64,000 bases of DNA from Tillandsia leiboldiana (lineage: Eukaryota; Streptophyta; Magnoliopsida; Poales; Bromeliaceae). Positions 10,141 to 21,677 of the stretch are shown here, in pieces. The stretch lies in assembly GCA_029204045.2 (NCBI GenBank), contig CM055067.1, forward strand, positions 24,378,838 through 24,442,837. The letters run 5' to 3'. The notes below the pieces were generated by a model. That model saw nothing but the letters and a program-made list of their open reading frames with translations, searched no databases and was not told where the DNA came from. Within the stretch, counting starts at the first letter, position 1. Each line of letters begins with the position of its first letter. The position numbers were made by a program, and so were the translations under genes.

Positions 10141-11043
10141 GTGAGACTACATGGGGTACCGGCATCGATCACCTCGGACAGAGACACGCGCTTTGTCTCG
10201 AAGTTTTGGCAAAGTCTCCAGCAGGCCATGGGGACCAGATTACATTTCAGCACCGCCTTCCACCCTCAGACGGACGGACAGTCAGAGCGCACGATACAAA
10301 CCCTAGAAGACCTGCTTCGCGCCTGTGTGCTTGATTGGGGAATCGGTTGGTCACGCTACCTACCTCTCGTGGAATTTGCCTACAACAACAGCTACCAGGC
10401 CAGCATTCAGATGGCGCCCTACGAAGCACTGTATGGAAGGCGCTGCCGATCCCCGATCTGCTGGGACGACTTGGGAGAGCGGAAACTTTTGGGACCCGAC
10501 TTAGTGGAAGAAACTGAAGAGAAAGTGCGCCTTATCAGACAGCGCTTGCTGACCGCCCAGAGTCGACAGAAGAGTTACGCAGACCAGAGGCGCCGGGACT
10601 TGGAGTTTCAAGTGGGGGAACATGTGTTTTTGCGGGTCTCGCCATCCAGAGGAATCAGGCGTTTCGGGCTAAGGGGCAAGCTGAGCCCACGGTTTGTGGG
10701 GCCATTTGAGATTCTAGAGCGTATCGGCCCAGTAGCTTACCGCCTCGCCCTACCACCAAACCTCGACCGAGTCCACGATGTGTTCCACGTATCAATGCTT
10801 CGGAAATATCTCCCCGACCCATCACCTGTCCTGGACACCTCTGCACTCGAACTTAAGGAGGACCTGAGCTTCGAAGAAACCCCAGTGAAGATCCTGGCAA
10901 GGGAAACAAAATCACTACGAAATCGGGCTATCCCCTACGTGAAAGTACATTGGAGCAACCATGAAGAGCGAGAAGCCACTTGGGAACTGGAATCCAAGAT
11001 GAGGGAGTGCTACCCCGACCTTTTCACTCCTATCCGGGTTTGA
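10141..11043 (+). CDS. pol: Integrase core to chromodomain-like tail, second copy (open 3' fragment)
   Basis: Frame restored to that of gag. It encodes the second and third catalytic residues of the integrase core (TSDRD and the Glu of GQSERTIQ), the GPF-type C-terminal module (FVGPFEILERIGPVAYRLAL, VFHVSMLRKYLP) and the chromodomain-like tail (IPYVKVHWSNHEERE... TWELE) that in chromoviruses can steer integration to marked chromatin. It ends at the same stop as the upstream copy and is followed by TTTCGAGGACGAAA and the purine tract. The beginning at 10141 is arbitrary, being the first start-like codon after the last frameshift. Confidence 0.85.
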   Translation: MRLHGVPASITSDRDTRFVSKFWQSLQQAMGTRLHFSTAFHPQTDGQSERTIQTLEDLLRACVLDWGIGWSRYLPLVEFAYNNSYQASIQMAPYEALYGRRCRSPICWDDLGERKLLGPDLVEETEEKVRLIRQRLLTAQSRQKSYADQRRRDLEFQVGEHVFLRVSPSRGIRRFGLRGKLSPRFVGPFEILERIGPVAYRLALPPNLDRVHDVFHVSMLRKYLPDPSPVLDTSALELKEDLSFEETPVKILARETKSLRNRAIPYVKVHWSNHEEREATWELESKMRECYPDLFTPIRV

Positions 11044-11079
11044 GTTTCGAGGACGAAACTCGTTGTTAGAGGTGAGTGG

Positions 11080-13755
11080 TGTAATAGCCGCGGGTTTTCG
11101 AACCGCTTTAGGCAAAGGGGTCCGGGGGTTTGATTTTCTTTTGTCATTCTGGGCAGGCCGTCGGGGGCTCGCGGGCATTTTTTTTTGAGAATAAAGCTCG
11201 CGAAGCGGAGGCCGGCGGCGCGATCGGATCGGATTTCCGACCCCGGAAGCTCCCGGAATAAATTTTCGAAGTTGCTGCGGTTCGGGTGTCCGGCACGTCC
11301 CTTTTGAGGTAAACCAGACCCGGATTTAACGATATTTTTTGATTCAAGCTAGTTAATTCTTTCGCACCGGCTCAGTCTAATTTTCTGTAAATTTTCGGGA
11401 TCCGACATAAATTAATTTAATTTATTTCGTTCTATCTATCCGGGTTAATTTGGGGCTAGGTTAGCATTTGGAGTTGGACGCGGGTTGGGCTCGATCGTAC
11501 CAAAACAGCTAATTAATTGGGGGTTTGAGAGGTGAGGGTTGGGAAACCCCTTCTCAGTCTGCTACCCCTTTGCACGCACGACCCGAGCGAAGACGGTCGA
11601 GGAGAGGGGAGAACGCCGCATCCCCACCACCACCACACCGGACCTACGAGAACGGACGATCCCTCTTCCCCAAACCTTCGTCGTCCTCATCAAGGTGAGA
11701 CGGGAATTTAGTTTCTTTTTCCTCGTGTTGAGTTCTTGATCATCTTGACCGGAAGGGGTGAGGCACAGGCGGCGGATTTCCCGGAATCCGCCGCACGTGC
11801 GAAGAAACCCCCCCCCCATCCGGCGCCCTCATGCGACCCGCAACGGGCCAGGCGGCGCCCAGCCCCCCCCGCGTGCGGGATGACCCGCACGGGGCCGGGC
11901 GCACGCCCAGCCGCGTTGCGGGATGACCCGCACGGGGCCGGGCGGCGCCCAGCCCCCGCTGGCGGGATGGCCCGCACGGGGCCGGGCGCACGCCCAGCCG
12001 CGTGCGGGGTGACCCGCACGGGGCTGGCGACGCCCAGACCCGCGTGCGGGGGTGACCCGCACGGGGCCGGGCGGCACGCCCAGCCCGCGTGCGGGGTAGG
12101 CCGCAGGGCTGGGCGGCGCCCAGCCCCGCGTGCGGGGTGACCCGCACGGGGCCGGACGCGCGCTCAACCCCACGTGTGGGGTTGCCCGTACGGAGCTGAG
12201 CACGCGCACGGCCCGCGTGCGGACGGGGAGCCGCGAACCCGACGAGCGGTTCGCCCGCCTCTCGTCTTCATCCGCGTCTGAGCGTCGCTTTTTCTCCTCG
12301 CGGCAGGTGTGCGAAGGAGCCGAGCGGGGAGTACCAGGACGCGCGGGAGCGGAGCGTTGACGCCTACTAGCGACAGGTGGTTGAGTGTGATATTTGGCAT
12401 CGAACCACATTGATTGTTTTAATTTAAATATTATATGTTACCGTTCACTTCAGTAATCATTATTCTAGATGCTACGGATTATTGCTACACATCGATAGTT
12501 ACGTGGTCTCGTGTTTTGATGCTTCAGCTACCGTCTTTCCTTCGACTATGCTAATAGTAGGGCAACATGAGTTTACACGCCTCTACCTTATTCTGATTCA
12601 TGCATCATGGTTACTGCTTTACTATTTCATATACATTGCGATTACTGCATTACTATTGCTCATATATTGTGGTTACTGTGCTCGAGGCTGCAACACGTGC
12701 ACCCGCGGTTTGGCCACCGTGAGGGGTGCACTTTTCCGGAAAAGAGGTCGTAGGACCCGTGTATACCCACGAGGTGACGTAGTGGGGCCCCTTATTAGCT
12801 GTGGGGTTGAGGCGCCGAGGTTGCGAGCGGAGCGACCCGCCCGGTTTAGTTGTCCGGCGCGGTCGCGGTGCTGCAGGTACGGTATGGGCCGTCGGTAGTG
12901 GACGACGCGGCAGAGTATTACAGGATGCAGATATACAGGTTACCATTTTCCCCCCCCCCCCCCCAAAAGGGTGGTTGCTCCGGTTGTCGCCACGGTTTGT
13001 TTTTATTATTCCCCCTGCACGGCATTATTAGTCACTGACTTCCCACTTCGTGACAGGGCCCAGGCGAGGGGAGAGGTAGGTGGCGGTGAGGACGGGCGGA
13101 CACAGCGGGACCGTTGGAGACCCTGAACTTATACTTTCCTTTTCTTTTCAGCTTTTCATTATATTGTGGGCATGTGTGAGGTTCCCGATACCCTTGTGGG
13201 GTCGACGTAGATGTCGGTATTTGATTATCTGTTTATGCACTACCTTTCCCTTTATTTCCTACTGGCCATTTGAAAAGCGAAACAAAAACAAAGAAAAGAT
13301 TGCGAAAACCGTTTTCAAAGTCTAAGTGTCGTGTGGGCACTGATTTCAAAACCTTGTGGATTATGGATTGCGAAATGAGCGTTTCAAAACTTGGGTGTCG
13401 TGTGGGCACCGTTTTCAAAACCCTGGGGTTTATGCTGATTTCGAAACTCGTTTCAAAACTTAAGTGCCGGGTGGGCACTCTTAAAACCGTGGATTTATCC
13501 TTTCAAGTTGAAGTGGCCATGCGCTTAAATATTTAGAATACTGGTTGTATGTAATTGAATGTTGTGATTGAATGGGTATGTTTGCTTGGGAGATGTATTC
13601 ACCACACGCCGTGCACGTACAGGGGAGACTCTGTCCGTTTGCAGAGAGATCCTGTATGTGCGGCGGGTCTGGGCACGCACCGGGAAAGAAAGAGACCTTT
13701 CAAAAAAAAAAAAAAAAATGCCGTTTCCGCTAAAACAAACCCCCGGGGCGTGACA
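11080..13755 (+). repeat. Family I 3' LTR of downstream copy
   Basis: It starts TGTAATAGCC and ends GGGGCGTGACA, 2676 bp, eight shorter net than the LTR at 3398-6081. Most differences are one-base losses or gains in homopolymers, including the C- and A-tracts; substitutions such as the CTTTTCCGGAAAAG site (12731-12744, perfect here, one change in the other LTR) are few. Such closeness implies a very recent duplication or an assembly duplication. Confidence 0.93.
11866..12245 (+). repeat. GC-rich hairpin minisatellite, second LTR copy
   Basis: Same array as 4188-4560, with the GTGCGGG and CCCGCAC cores and several single-base indels. Confidence 0.85.
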
Positions 13756-15715
13756 TTATATCGGAACCTTTCGCTAAAACCCCTGTTACAAAAATAAGCT
13801 GGGCCCCACCCCGAGTACCCTGTCGGAGAGACGAAGTCTCCCCTCATGCACAGTCACAATACCCATTCAATGTTTTTAACCCTTCACGGCGCTGTGCGGC
13901 GCCCTTAGCAGGCCGTGAAGAGTTCCTCACCCCATACACATGAGGCACACGGGTCACTCGGACCCACTTCTCCGGAAAGTACACCCTTGCGGAGGCCAAT
14001 CCGCCTGTGTACGTGCCATCCAAAACCGAAATTGCCGGTGTCGGCGTATGATAAGCCCCCCGGCGACCGCCCGCCACCACATTATTAATAAAAAGTATTA
14101 AGCCCCGCGAACCGCAGCCGCCACAGTTAGTAATATAAATATTCATGCGAAGGTATAAAAGTCCATCTACATTATTAGACAATTTAACGAGCCTTTTACG
14201 AGATATGGTGCAATTACTGCACTCGTTGCACTTATAGCAAGGGTACCCACCTGGTTGCGAGCGGGATCGGAGCCCCCGGATCTTTTCGCACACTCCCGTT
14301 GGTATCTGAACCTAAGAAGGGTCCTAAGGGTAACCAAAATCAGAACCACGCATTATTAACTCTACAAACGAAAGCCCGACATTACCCTGTTCCGACGGAA
14401 ACCTAAAGAAACCGTCAAACCCGCCGGTCGACGGATTTCCCCCCGCGAAGCCCACCAAAACCATGCGGCGATCCTCTGCAGGCGGCGCCCGCGGGTGTGA
14501 TCCGCGCGGTGCCCGCGTGGTGCCCGCGCGGGGTGCGGTGCGGTGCCCGCGCAAAGTGCCCACGCGGGTGCGGTGCCCGCATGGTGCCCGCGCGGGTGTG
14601 GTGCCCGCGCGGTGCCCGCATGGTGCCCGCGCGGGTGTGGTGCCCCGCGCGGTGCCCGCATGGTGCCTGCGCGGGTGTGGTGCCCGCGCGGCGCCCATGC
14701 GGTGCGGTGCCCGCATGGTGCCCGCACGGGTGCGGTTGTGCCCGCTGGCGCCCATGCGGGTGCGGTGCCCGCGCGGTGCCCGCAGGTGCCCGCGCGGGTG
14801 TGGTGCCCGCGCGGCGCCCATGCGGGTGCGGTGCCCGCATGGTGCCCGCGCGGCGCCCATGCGGGTGTGGGCCCGCGCGGTGCCCGCATGGTACCCGGCG
14901 GCGTGTGATCCGCGTGGTGCCCGCGCGGGTGCGGTCCGCGCGGAGCCCGCGCGCGGCTCCCGTTGTTGCCGCCCGCGCGATACCCTAGCGGCATCGCGCG
15001 TCTCCGCCGCCCGTGCCGTGCCCTAACTTGCGCACGACGGCGGCGGTGACGGATACGATGATGACGACCGAAACCCTAAACAAGAACTTAAAAGAAGACC
15101 CCGAAAAACCACAACGAGGATTGCACTCACCGAATTAATCCACGGGGGAGATGTCCGGTCGCGCTCTTGTCTCCGGTTCGTTGTTCGGGGTGATCGGACT
15201 CTTCGTTCCTCCTTTTCTCCTTTCTTTCCTTCGTCCGTCTTTTTCTTTTCTTTCTCTTTCGCGTTCTTTCTTTTGGCTAGGGTTTCTCTTTTTTTTTTTT
15301 CTTTGTACGTATTAATTTATCCCCTTTTAAATCCTAGTCGCCGATAATTAATTCCCCATTTTAATTAATGATAGGAGATAAAAACCCCAAATTAATTGGT
15401 ACGTAACGATTAATTAATTCCTTAATTAATTAATCACGGGAATATCCAGATTCCCCTAACAAACTTGCCAATATTTCACGCGGATTTCGATGCACGACTT
15501 AAGTCATCGCGATCTTAAAAACCCCATTCCGGGAGATCCGTACATCGGATTCCCGATCCGATCGCGCCATCGGTCTTCGTTTTCCGGGCCCTTCGACGAA
15601 AAAATACCCGCACCACACACCGACCAAGTTTCAAATGTTAAATAATTTTATTCACTTAAGGGCATAAATAAGTAACATGTGAGTCACAATCAGTCGTAAA
15701 AGCCGAATCTCTACA
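13756..15715 (-). repeat. Element A: family I LTR, truncated at its 3' side by the + strand tandem
   Basis: Read on the minus strand it starts TGTAGAGATT at 15715, just after decayed pol and a GGATGAAAC relic of the post-pol motif. It has AT-rich U3-like sequence (about 15280-15430), a GC-rich hairpin array (about 14497-14960) and the conserved CCGGAAAG box (about 13967-13979). The family I terminal TGTCACG is missing: only about 190 bases separate the CCGGAAAG box from 13756, against about 960 in element B. The + strand tandem therefore probably inserted here; the missing end should lie left of the window. Confidence 0.75.
14497..14960 (-). repeat. GC-rich hairpin minisatellite in LTR of element A
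   Basis: Irregular units of about 11 and 30 bp built from GGTGCCCGCGC. Positions 14588-14612 form a perfect 9-bp stem, CCGCGCGGG, seven bases, CCCGCGCGG, and the same pairing recurs. The unit is unrelated to the LTR 3398 array, yet it sits at the equivalent place. Confidence 0.8.
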
Positions 15716-17220
15716 CCACTCACACTTTAAAAAAGTTTCATCCCCGAAACTAAGTACAAACCTCACCAAACAAACCGGGAAAGCATTCCCTCATCCTCGA
15801 TTACAGTTCCCATGTCGCTTCGCGTTCTTCGTGTTGCTCCACTCGACTTTTACGTAGGGATAGTTCGATTACGCAACCTCTTGTCCTCTCTTGCCAATAT
15901 CCGCACCGGCGTCTCTCGACGCTCAAAATCCTCATGCAACTCGATGGTGGAAACATCCAAGGCATGAGAGGGGTCAGCGACGGTACTTCCGGAGCATTGA
16001 GACGTGGAACACGTTGTGGACTCGTTCGAGGTTCGGTGGCAAGGCTAACCGGTACGCCACTGGACCCACGCGTTCTAGGATCTTGAATGGTCCCACGTAC
16101 CTCGGACTTAACTTTCCTTTTAGGCTGAAAACGTCATTTTTCTTTGGATGGTGAGACTCGGAGTAAACATGCTCACTACCATGAACTCTAAGTCTCATCG
16201 TCTCTTGTCAGCATAACTTTTCTGTCTGCTCTGGGCGGTCAGTAGTCTTGTCTGATCAATCGTACCTTCGCTCGGTCTCTCCACCAAATTGGGCCCAAAA
16301 ACTTACGCTCACCCAAGTCATCCCAGCATATTGGAGACTGACAGCGGCGCCCATACAGAGCCTCGTATGGCGCCATCTGGATACTGGCTTGATAGCTGTG
16401 TGTAGGCGAACTCCACGAGGGGTAAGTATTGGACCATCCTTCGCCCAAGTCCAAAATGCACGCTCGAGCATGTCTTCCACAATCTGAATCACCCGCTCTG
16501 ATTGCCCATCGGTCCGCGGTGAAATGCCGTACTAAAATGCAACTTGGTTCCCATTGCTTGTTGCAGACTCCGCCAAAAATTTGACACGAACCGTGTGTCT
16601 CTGTCCGACGTAATAGATGTCGGTACCCCATGCAACCTTACTATCTCATTGATGTACATTTGTGCCAGTCGTTCCCGGGTCCACGTTGTGTTTATGGCCT
16701 GAAAGTGGGCCGATTTCGTCAAACGGTCCACAATGACCCATATCGCATGGTGTGTCCTCTTGGCGATCTCGGGAAACCGGTCACAAAATCGATGGTAATC
16801 CTTTCCCACTTCCATTCGGGCACCGGTAGTGGTTGCAACTTTCCCGCCGGTCGCTGATGCTCGACCTTCACTCATGGTATACCAGGCGGTGTGCCACGAA
16901 TCGAGTTACATCTTCCTTCATCTTGGGCCACCAGAAGGTCTGTTTAACATCCTTGTACATCTTCGTTCCCCGAGGGCGCTACATAAGGAGCGGTATGCGC
17001 CTCCCTCAGAATTTCCTCTTTGAGCTCTGGTAGATCTGGCACACAGATTCGTCCTCGAAACCGTATCGTGCCATCGGAGTTACTGCGAAATCGCCTTCCT
17101 GGTCGGTGGTTATCTGCCTCGCACCAGCTGGAGTTAGTCATCGGTCGATTGCCCTTCAAGAATCCTGTCCAGCAGGGTGGGCCTGACCACTAGGGTCAGA
17201 AGTAGTGCGACGTACCCGCC
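15716..17220 (-). pseudogene. pol: Element A pol remnant (RNase H-integrase linker, integrase, C-terminus), decayed
   Basis: Fragments in several minus-strand frames match family I integrase: linker (LLLTLVVRPTLLDRILEG type) near 17160-17210; zinc-finger start (FRGRICVPDLPELKEEIL) 16944-17159; core with VDRLTKSAHF and TSDRDTRF, about 16489-16875; AYNNSYQASIQMAPYEALYGRR-like segment, about 16256-16631; GPF module and VFHVSMLRKY, about 15974-16198. Many frameshifts and stops, more diverged than the + copies, so this is an old dead copy. RT and gag are missing because family II sequence begins abruptly at 17221. Confidence 0.82.
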
Positions 17221-17638
17221 TGTCACGCCCTGGCGTCGAAACTGCGACCCGGCTCGCCAACAGATCCGCCGCCCATACGGAAGCCCCATATAGACGAAGC
17301 GACTAACCTGCAAAGATCAACTATACTATACAGATATCAAAGCTGAAAGTAAAACTGCTAGAAATAAAAGCTAAGTGAACAACTACAACCCTCAAATAAT
17401 ACAATCCAACCTCACCAAAATACAGAAATCTCTCGAGCAGTAAAATAAATACAACTCTATACCTCACTACAAAATTCTCTCAACATGAACTCTCAAAAGT
17501 AATAAGGGTACATCTACTCTCAGGACGACGACTGGTAGGGATCTAGCTCGCGACTCCCTTACCTCGATCAGAAGAAGCAGCAAAGGAGCAACTGGAACAG
17601 GAGTAGAAGTCCCTGTGGGAAAAAAACCACGACGGGTG

Positions 17639-17698
17639 TGAGAACTACGTCCAAATAGTTCTCAGGGGTGCCGCAACAAGCCCGACGGTCTGCCCACT
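17639..17698 (-). other. Conserved double stem-loop, copy in 17221 LTR
   Basis: TGAGAACTA pairs with TAGTTCTCA (17639-17647 and 17656-17664). A weaker second stem follows, closing near CCCACT. Confidence 0.6.
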
Positions 17699-17893
17699 AA
17701 GTCTACTAGAGGCATAAAAGTAACAATATAATACTGAATAAAAGGGTTGGAAAAGTAACTCTACAGCTACTATGCCTCTATCTAGATGCTCAAAACGGGA
17801 AACGATGGAAACATGATGCATCTACTAACTCCCAAAGTACAGTCACCCAATCTACACTGACTGCCGCATAGGGTCCAGTCAAACCTGCGCCTA

Positions 17894-17934
17894 CCTACTG
17901 CCGCACATCCTAAACAGGACGGGTCTCACGTAGG
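17894..17934 (-). other. Conserved nested stem-loop, copy in 17221 LTR
   Basis: Outer stem CCTAC/GTAGG encloses inner stem TCCT/AGGA (17908-17911 and 17916-17919) with loop AAAC. Confidence 0.55.
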
Positions 17935-19399
17935 TATGTCCGTAGCTGCCACTAACTGGGCACAGCCAGAGGGACGGCGTCTGTAACTGCCACTAACTGG
18001 CACAGTCAGAGGGACGGCGTCGACAAGTCGCGATACAAAAGTAACAAATCCACCCGGGCGTGGCTCTCGAGGGGAGCGACCCCACCGAGGAAGAAGGTAT
18101 CCGCGCAACTCTGTCGAGCTCAAAGTGGCACTGCAGGCTATAGTCAAAATCCACGCTCACGCATGAACGGAAAGACTCAATCCTCAAACATCTCGCACAA
18201 CAGTCGGAGCACACTCGACGACTTAGCTGATCAGCTCACGCGAAACACGAGACACAAGCCCCTCCAACAACTCACAGCACAAGACGCACTGGCTGGAGAT
18301 ACTCCACAGCCAGGATCGACCCCACAACAGAACACTAAACTCACAGAAAGACCGACACCATAAGGGTTCGAAACCCGGTAGGGCCGGTGCTTAGAAACCC
18401 TATCAAACAAGAACAGACTCTAGGCTCCGCCTAACGAAGTTCCCGCCCCCTTATAGTTCGGGGACACAACAACCTCGTACACACGCAGAAAGACACCAAC
18501 TAGGGCACGAAAGTCCCGGGAGACCTACACCTACAACCCTATCAAACAAGAACAGGTCCAGGCTCGGCCCCCGCGGCTCCCGTCCCGAACGAAGGAACGG
18601 CCCTAGAAACCCAGACCACTCGAATCCTTTCGAGCGGGGAGATTACAGGAAACAGGTGACATTTGTTATTGAAAACCATTTTGATCTGGAAGAAATCCAT
18701 ATTTAATGATTTTAGTTCTCTTTAGAAAAACAGTTAGGAAAACAAGTGTTTTACCCAAACCCGAAGGGCTGATGCCTTTGTCCAATCAAACAAAAACAGG
18801 CTCCAGCGGCCCTTCGAAGTGGAAGAAAAAACATAGATAGACTAAAAAATATGTGTATGTCAAAAAAGGTTCTGGGTTCTAGGTCCAGCTAACACAAGCA
18901 CACAACTGCCACTAACACAGTGGCGACAGCAACAAACAGGGATAGACGACCTCCCGGGACTACCGTTTATCCAAACGGCTCCCGGCACAGAAAAGCGACC
19001 CACTACATCCACCAGACTCCACTCTGCTCCCAAGCACGAGTGCAAATGCATCCCACACTAAAAGAAAGTCCCGACGCTCGGCCCACTACCCGGGCGAGGA
19101 TAACACTAAGTCCAGTAATGAAAGAACAGTGTGGATGTCTAAACATAAATAACCCTAGCCAAGTGAGGGTTTTCTACTGGTTGGTTACACATGCAAATAT
19201 GACGGGGGTGCTAGGTCAGGTTCCAAGATAATAAATATTAACAGGTAGAAGGAAGCAGAAGAGATCATTAGATAATTACAAGGAATATTAGCATTCACAT
19301 TCAAGCATGTACCCAGTCCAAACAATATCATGCAGGATTATATAATAGATTAGGACAGTCCATAGGTCCTGAAAGCAAGCCACCCACCTGAAGACGCTA

Positions 19400-19499
19400 N
19401 NNNNNNNNNNNNNNNNNNNNNNNNNNNNNNNNNNNNNNNNNNNNNNNNNNNNNNNNNNNNNNNNNNNNNNNNNNNNNNNNNNNNNNNNNNNNNNNNNNN
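19400..19499. other. Assembly gap (100 N)
   Basis: Exactly 100 N, the usual placeholder for a gap of unknown length. Family II LTR sequence lies on the left and family I chromodomain sequence on the right. The gap must hide at least the 3' LTR of element B. Confidence 0.98.
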
Positions 19500-20650
19500 C
19501 CCTCACGCTCTTCCTGATTGCTCAAAGCACTTCAAGTAGTGAATTGTCCGATACGCAGCTTTTGTCCTCCCGGGCTAGGATCCGTATACCGGTACTCCGC
19601 GAAACTTAAATCCTCTTTGAGCTCAATTGCAGAGACGTCAAGCACTCGCGATGGGATCGGGAGGTACTTCCGAAGCATGGATACGTGGAACACATCATGA
19701 ACTCGGTCAAGGTTCGGTGGTAGGCGAGGCGGTAGGCTACCGGGCTGATGCACCTCCAGAATCTCAAACGGCCCCACGTACCGCGGGCTCAACTTGCCTC
19801 TCAACCCAAACCGCTTCACCCCTTTGACAGCGACACCCGCAACAACACTGCTCTCCCACCTGGAATTCCAAGTCGCGACGTCTCTGGTCTGCATCGGCTC
19901 TTTCTGCCGGCTCTGGGCGGTCGCCAATCGTCGCCTGATGAGGCGCACCTTTTCCTCAGTCTCAACCACCAGGTCCAGCCCCAAAAACTTTCCTCTCCCT
20001 CAGATCGTCCCAACAGATCGGGGATCTACAGCGTCTGCCGTACAATGCTTCGTACGACGCCATCTGAATGCTCGCTTGGTAGCTGTTGTTATAAGCGAAC
20101 TCTGCAAGGGATAGGTAGCGCGACCATCCGTCTCCCAAATCCAGTACGCACGCTCGGAGCATGTCCTCGAGTATCTGAATCACCCGCTCGGATTGCCCAT
20201 CCGTCTGGGGGTGAAAGGCTGAGCTGAAGTGTAACTTGGGTCCCCAAGGCTCGTTGTAGACTCTGCCAAAAGTTCGAAACGAGCCTTGTGTCTCTGTCCG
20301 AAGTAACCGTTGTCGGCACCCTATGTAGCCTCACAATCTCGCTGAGGTAGACTTGAGCCAGCCGGTCGCGTGTCCAGGTCGTGTGGATGGGTAGGAAATG
20401 AGCTGACTTCGTTAACCGATCCACGACAACCCAGATGGCGTCGTGTCCCCTGCTGCGAACGTGGGAATCCGGTGACAAAGTCCATTGTGATTTGCTCCCA
20501 TTTCCATTCGGGCACGGGTAGAGGTTGCAATTTCCCCGCCGGCCGTTGATGCTCGGCTTTCACCTGTTGGCAAATCAAGCAGTGTGCCACAAACAGCGTC
20601 ACGTCTCCCTTCAATCTTGGCCACCAGAAGGTCTGTCGGAGATCCCTGGT
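19500..20650 (-). pseudogene. pol: Element B integrase core, C-terminal module and chromodomain start, frame-broken
   Basis: Pieces in order on the minus strand: HCLICQQ and MDFVTGFP (20614-20480), VVDRLTKSAHF to TSDRD (20470-20250), then the region after the lost GQSERTIQ frame (IQILEDMLRACVLDLG, AYNNSYQASIQMASYEALYGRR, 20183-19990), GPF module and VFHVSMLRKYLP (19984-19600), and chromodomain start (WSNQEERE) running into the gap. At least four frameshifts, so no active integrase as printed. Confidence 0.82.
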
Positions 20651-21677
20651 ACATCTTGGTGCCTCCAGGGTGCGCCGCGTAGGGGGCGCAATGTGCTTCA
20701 GTCAGGATTTCCTTCTTTAGGTCCGGCAGATCAGGCACGCAAATCCGCCCTCGGAACCGAAGGGTGCCGTCTACCCCCACTGCAAAGTCTCCCTTCTGCT
20801 CCGGTGAAATCTTATCTCGTTCCAGCTGTAGCTGTGGGTCCGCACCTTGGCCTTCTCGAATCCTCTCCAATAGGGTCAGCGCGACTGTTAAAGACAAAAG
20901 TCGCTCGACCGTCCCTGCTGGTACCACCTCCAATCTCAGTCGCGAGAACTCCGCGATCAAGTCATTCTGCTGCGTGATCGTGCCCGTCGAAGTTCCTTCT
21001 GCTTGTCCCTTCCTGCTTAGGGCATCAGCTACCACATTTGCTTTCCCCGGGTGGTACTGGATGGTTAAGTCGTAATCCTTCAGTAGCTCCAACCACCTTC
21101 TCTGTCGTAGGTTAAGCTCCTTCTGGGTGAAAAGGTACTTAAGGCTTTGGTGGTCCGAGAACACGTTGCAATGCACACCGTAGAGATAGTGCCTCCACAG
21201 TTTCAGGACAAAGACCACTGCGGCAAGCTCCAAGTCATGGATCGGGTAATTCTGCTCGTAATCCTTGAGTTGCCTTGAGGCATAGGCTATGACTCTTCCT
21301 TGCTGCATCAGTACTCCTCCCAGTCCTATTCGCGATGCATCGCAGTAAACTTCGTAGTCCTCCCCGGGTGTTGGTAAGGCAAGCACAGGCGCTCTTGTTA
21401 ACCGCTTCTTAAGTTCTTCAAAGCTTTCTTGGCATTGGGCCGTCCAAATGAACTTTACTCCTTTCCGGGTTAGGCGGTTCAGAGGGGTCGCAATCTTCGA
21501 GAATCCTTCCACGAATCGCCTGTAGTACCCTGCAAGGCCCAGGAAGCTGCGCACCTCTGTCACCGTGGTCGGCTGGGCCAGTCGGCCACCGACTCCACCT
21601 TCTTGGGATCCACTGCGATTCCCGCTGCTGAAATGATATGCCCCAGAAACCCCACCTCGCGAAGCCAAAACTCGCAT
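20412..21677 (-). CDS. pol: Element B RNase H and integrase zinc-finger segment (fragment between frameshifts)
   Basis: True homology begins at about 21590 (TVTEVRSFLGLAGYYRRF) and runs through RNase H (YCDASRIGLGG, HDLELAAVV, FSDHQSLKYLF, VADALSRKG) and the linker into the start of the integrase zinc finger (EAHCAPYAAHPGGTKMY). It ends in shifted sequence near 20650. The next frame, 20614-20321, gives the rest of the zinc finger (HCLICQQ) and the first core Asp (TMDFVTGFP). Confidence 0.82.
   Translation of the reverse strand: MRVLASRGGVSGAYHFSSGNRSGSQEGGVGGRLAQPTTVTEVRSFLGLAGYYRRFVEGFSKIATPLNRLTRKGVKFIWTAQCQESFEELKKRLTRAPVLALPTPGEDYEVYCDASRIGLGGVLMQQGRVIAYASRQLKDYEQNYPIHDLELAAVVFVLKLWRHYLYGVHCNVFSDHQSLKYLFTQKELNLRQRRWLELLKDYDLTIQYHPGKANVVADALSRKGQAEGTSTGTITQQNDLIAEFSRLRLEVVPAGTVERLLSLTVALTLLERIREGQGADPQLQLERDKISPEQKGDFAVGVDGTLRFRGRICVPDLPDLKKEILTEAHCAPYAAHPGGTKMYQGSPTDLLVAKIEGRRDAVCGTLLDLPTGESRASTAGGEIATSTRARMEMGANHNGLCHRIPTFAAGDTTPSGLSWIG

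Larger units (their letters stand above)
3398..13755 (+). mobile_element. Complete-length family I Ty3/gypsy element (LTR, gag-pol with frameshifts, LTR)
   Basis: The order is LTR 3398-6081, PBS 6090-6100, gag-pol 6295-11043, polypurine region about 11066-11079, LTR 11080-13755. All parts are present. Pol carries seven single-base indels relative to the upstream copy, so as printed it is non-coding past protease. The five bases after the 3' LTR are TTATA, a candidate target duplication whose partner would lie left of the window beyond the upstream copy. Confidence 0.9.
17221..19399 (-). repeat. Family II LTR fragment (3' side), inserted in element A pol and cut by the N gap
   Basis: It starts at the low coordinate with TGTCACGCC, the minus-strand 3' end of a family II LTR, and is collinear with 59822-61880 to its last base before the gap. 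The bases before it (CCGCC, 17216-17220) are a candidate target duplication. The rest, toward the LTR 5' end, is hidden in 19400-19499. No coding sequence is seen; it carries both conserved structured motifs described below. Confidence 0.8.

Noticed and set aside
14324..15026. Frames of 120-210 codons, His/Pro/Arg/Gly-rich or Cys/Ala/Arg/Pro-rich
   Set aside because: Products of the GGTGCCCGCGC array in the element A LTR.
17221..19399. 3' LTR of element O or element B
   Set aside because: Its sequence matches the 59822 subfamily rather than the LTR of O (45671) or of B (24507), so it is recorded as a separate insertion.
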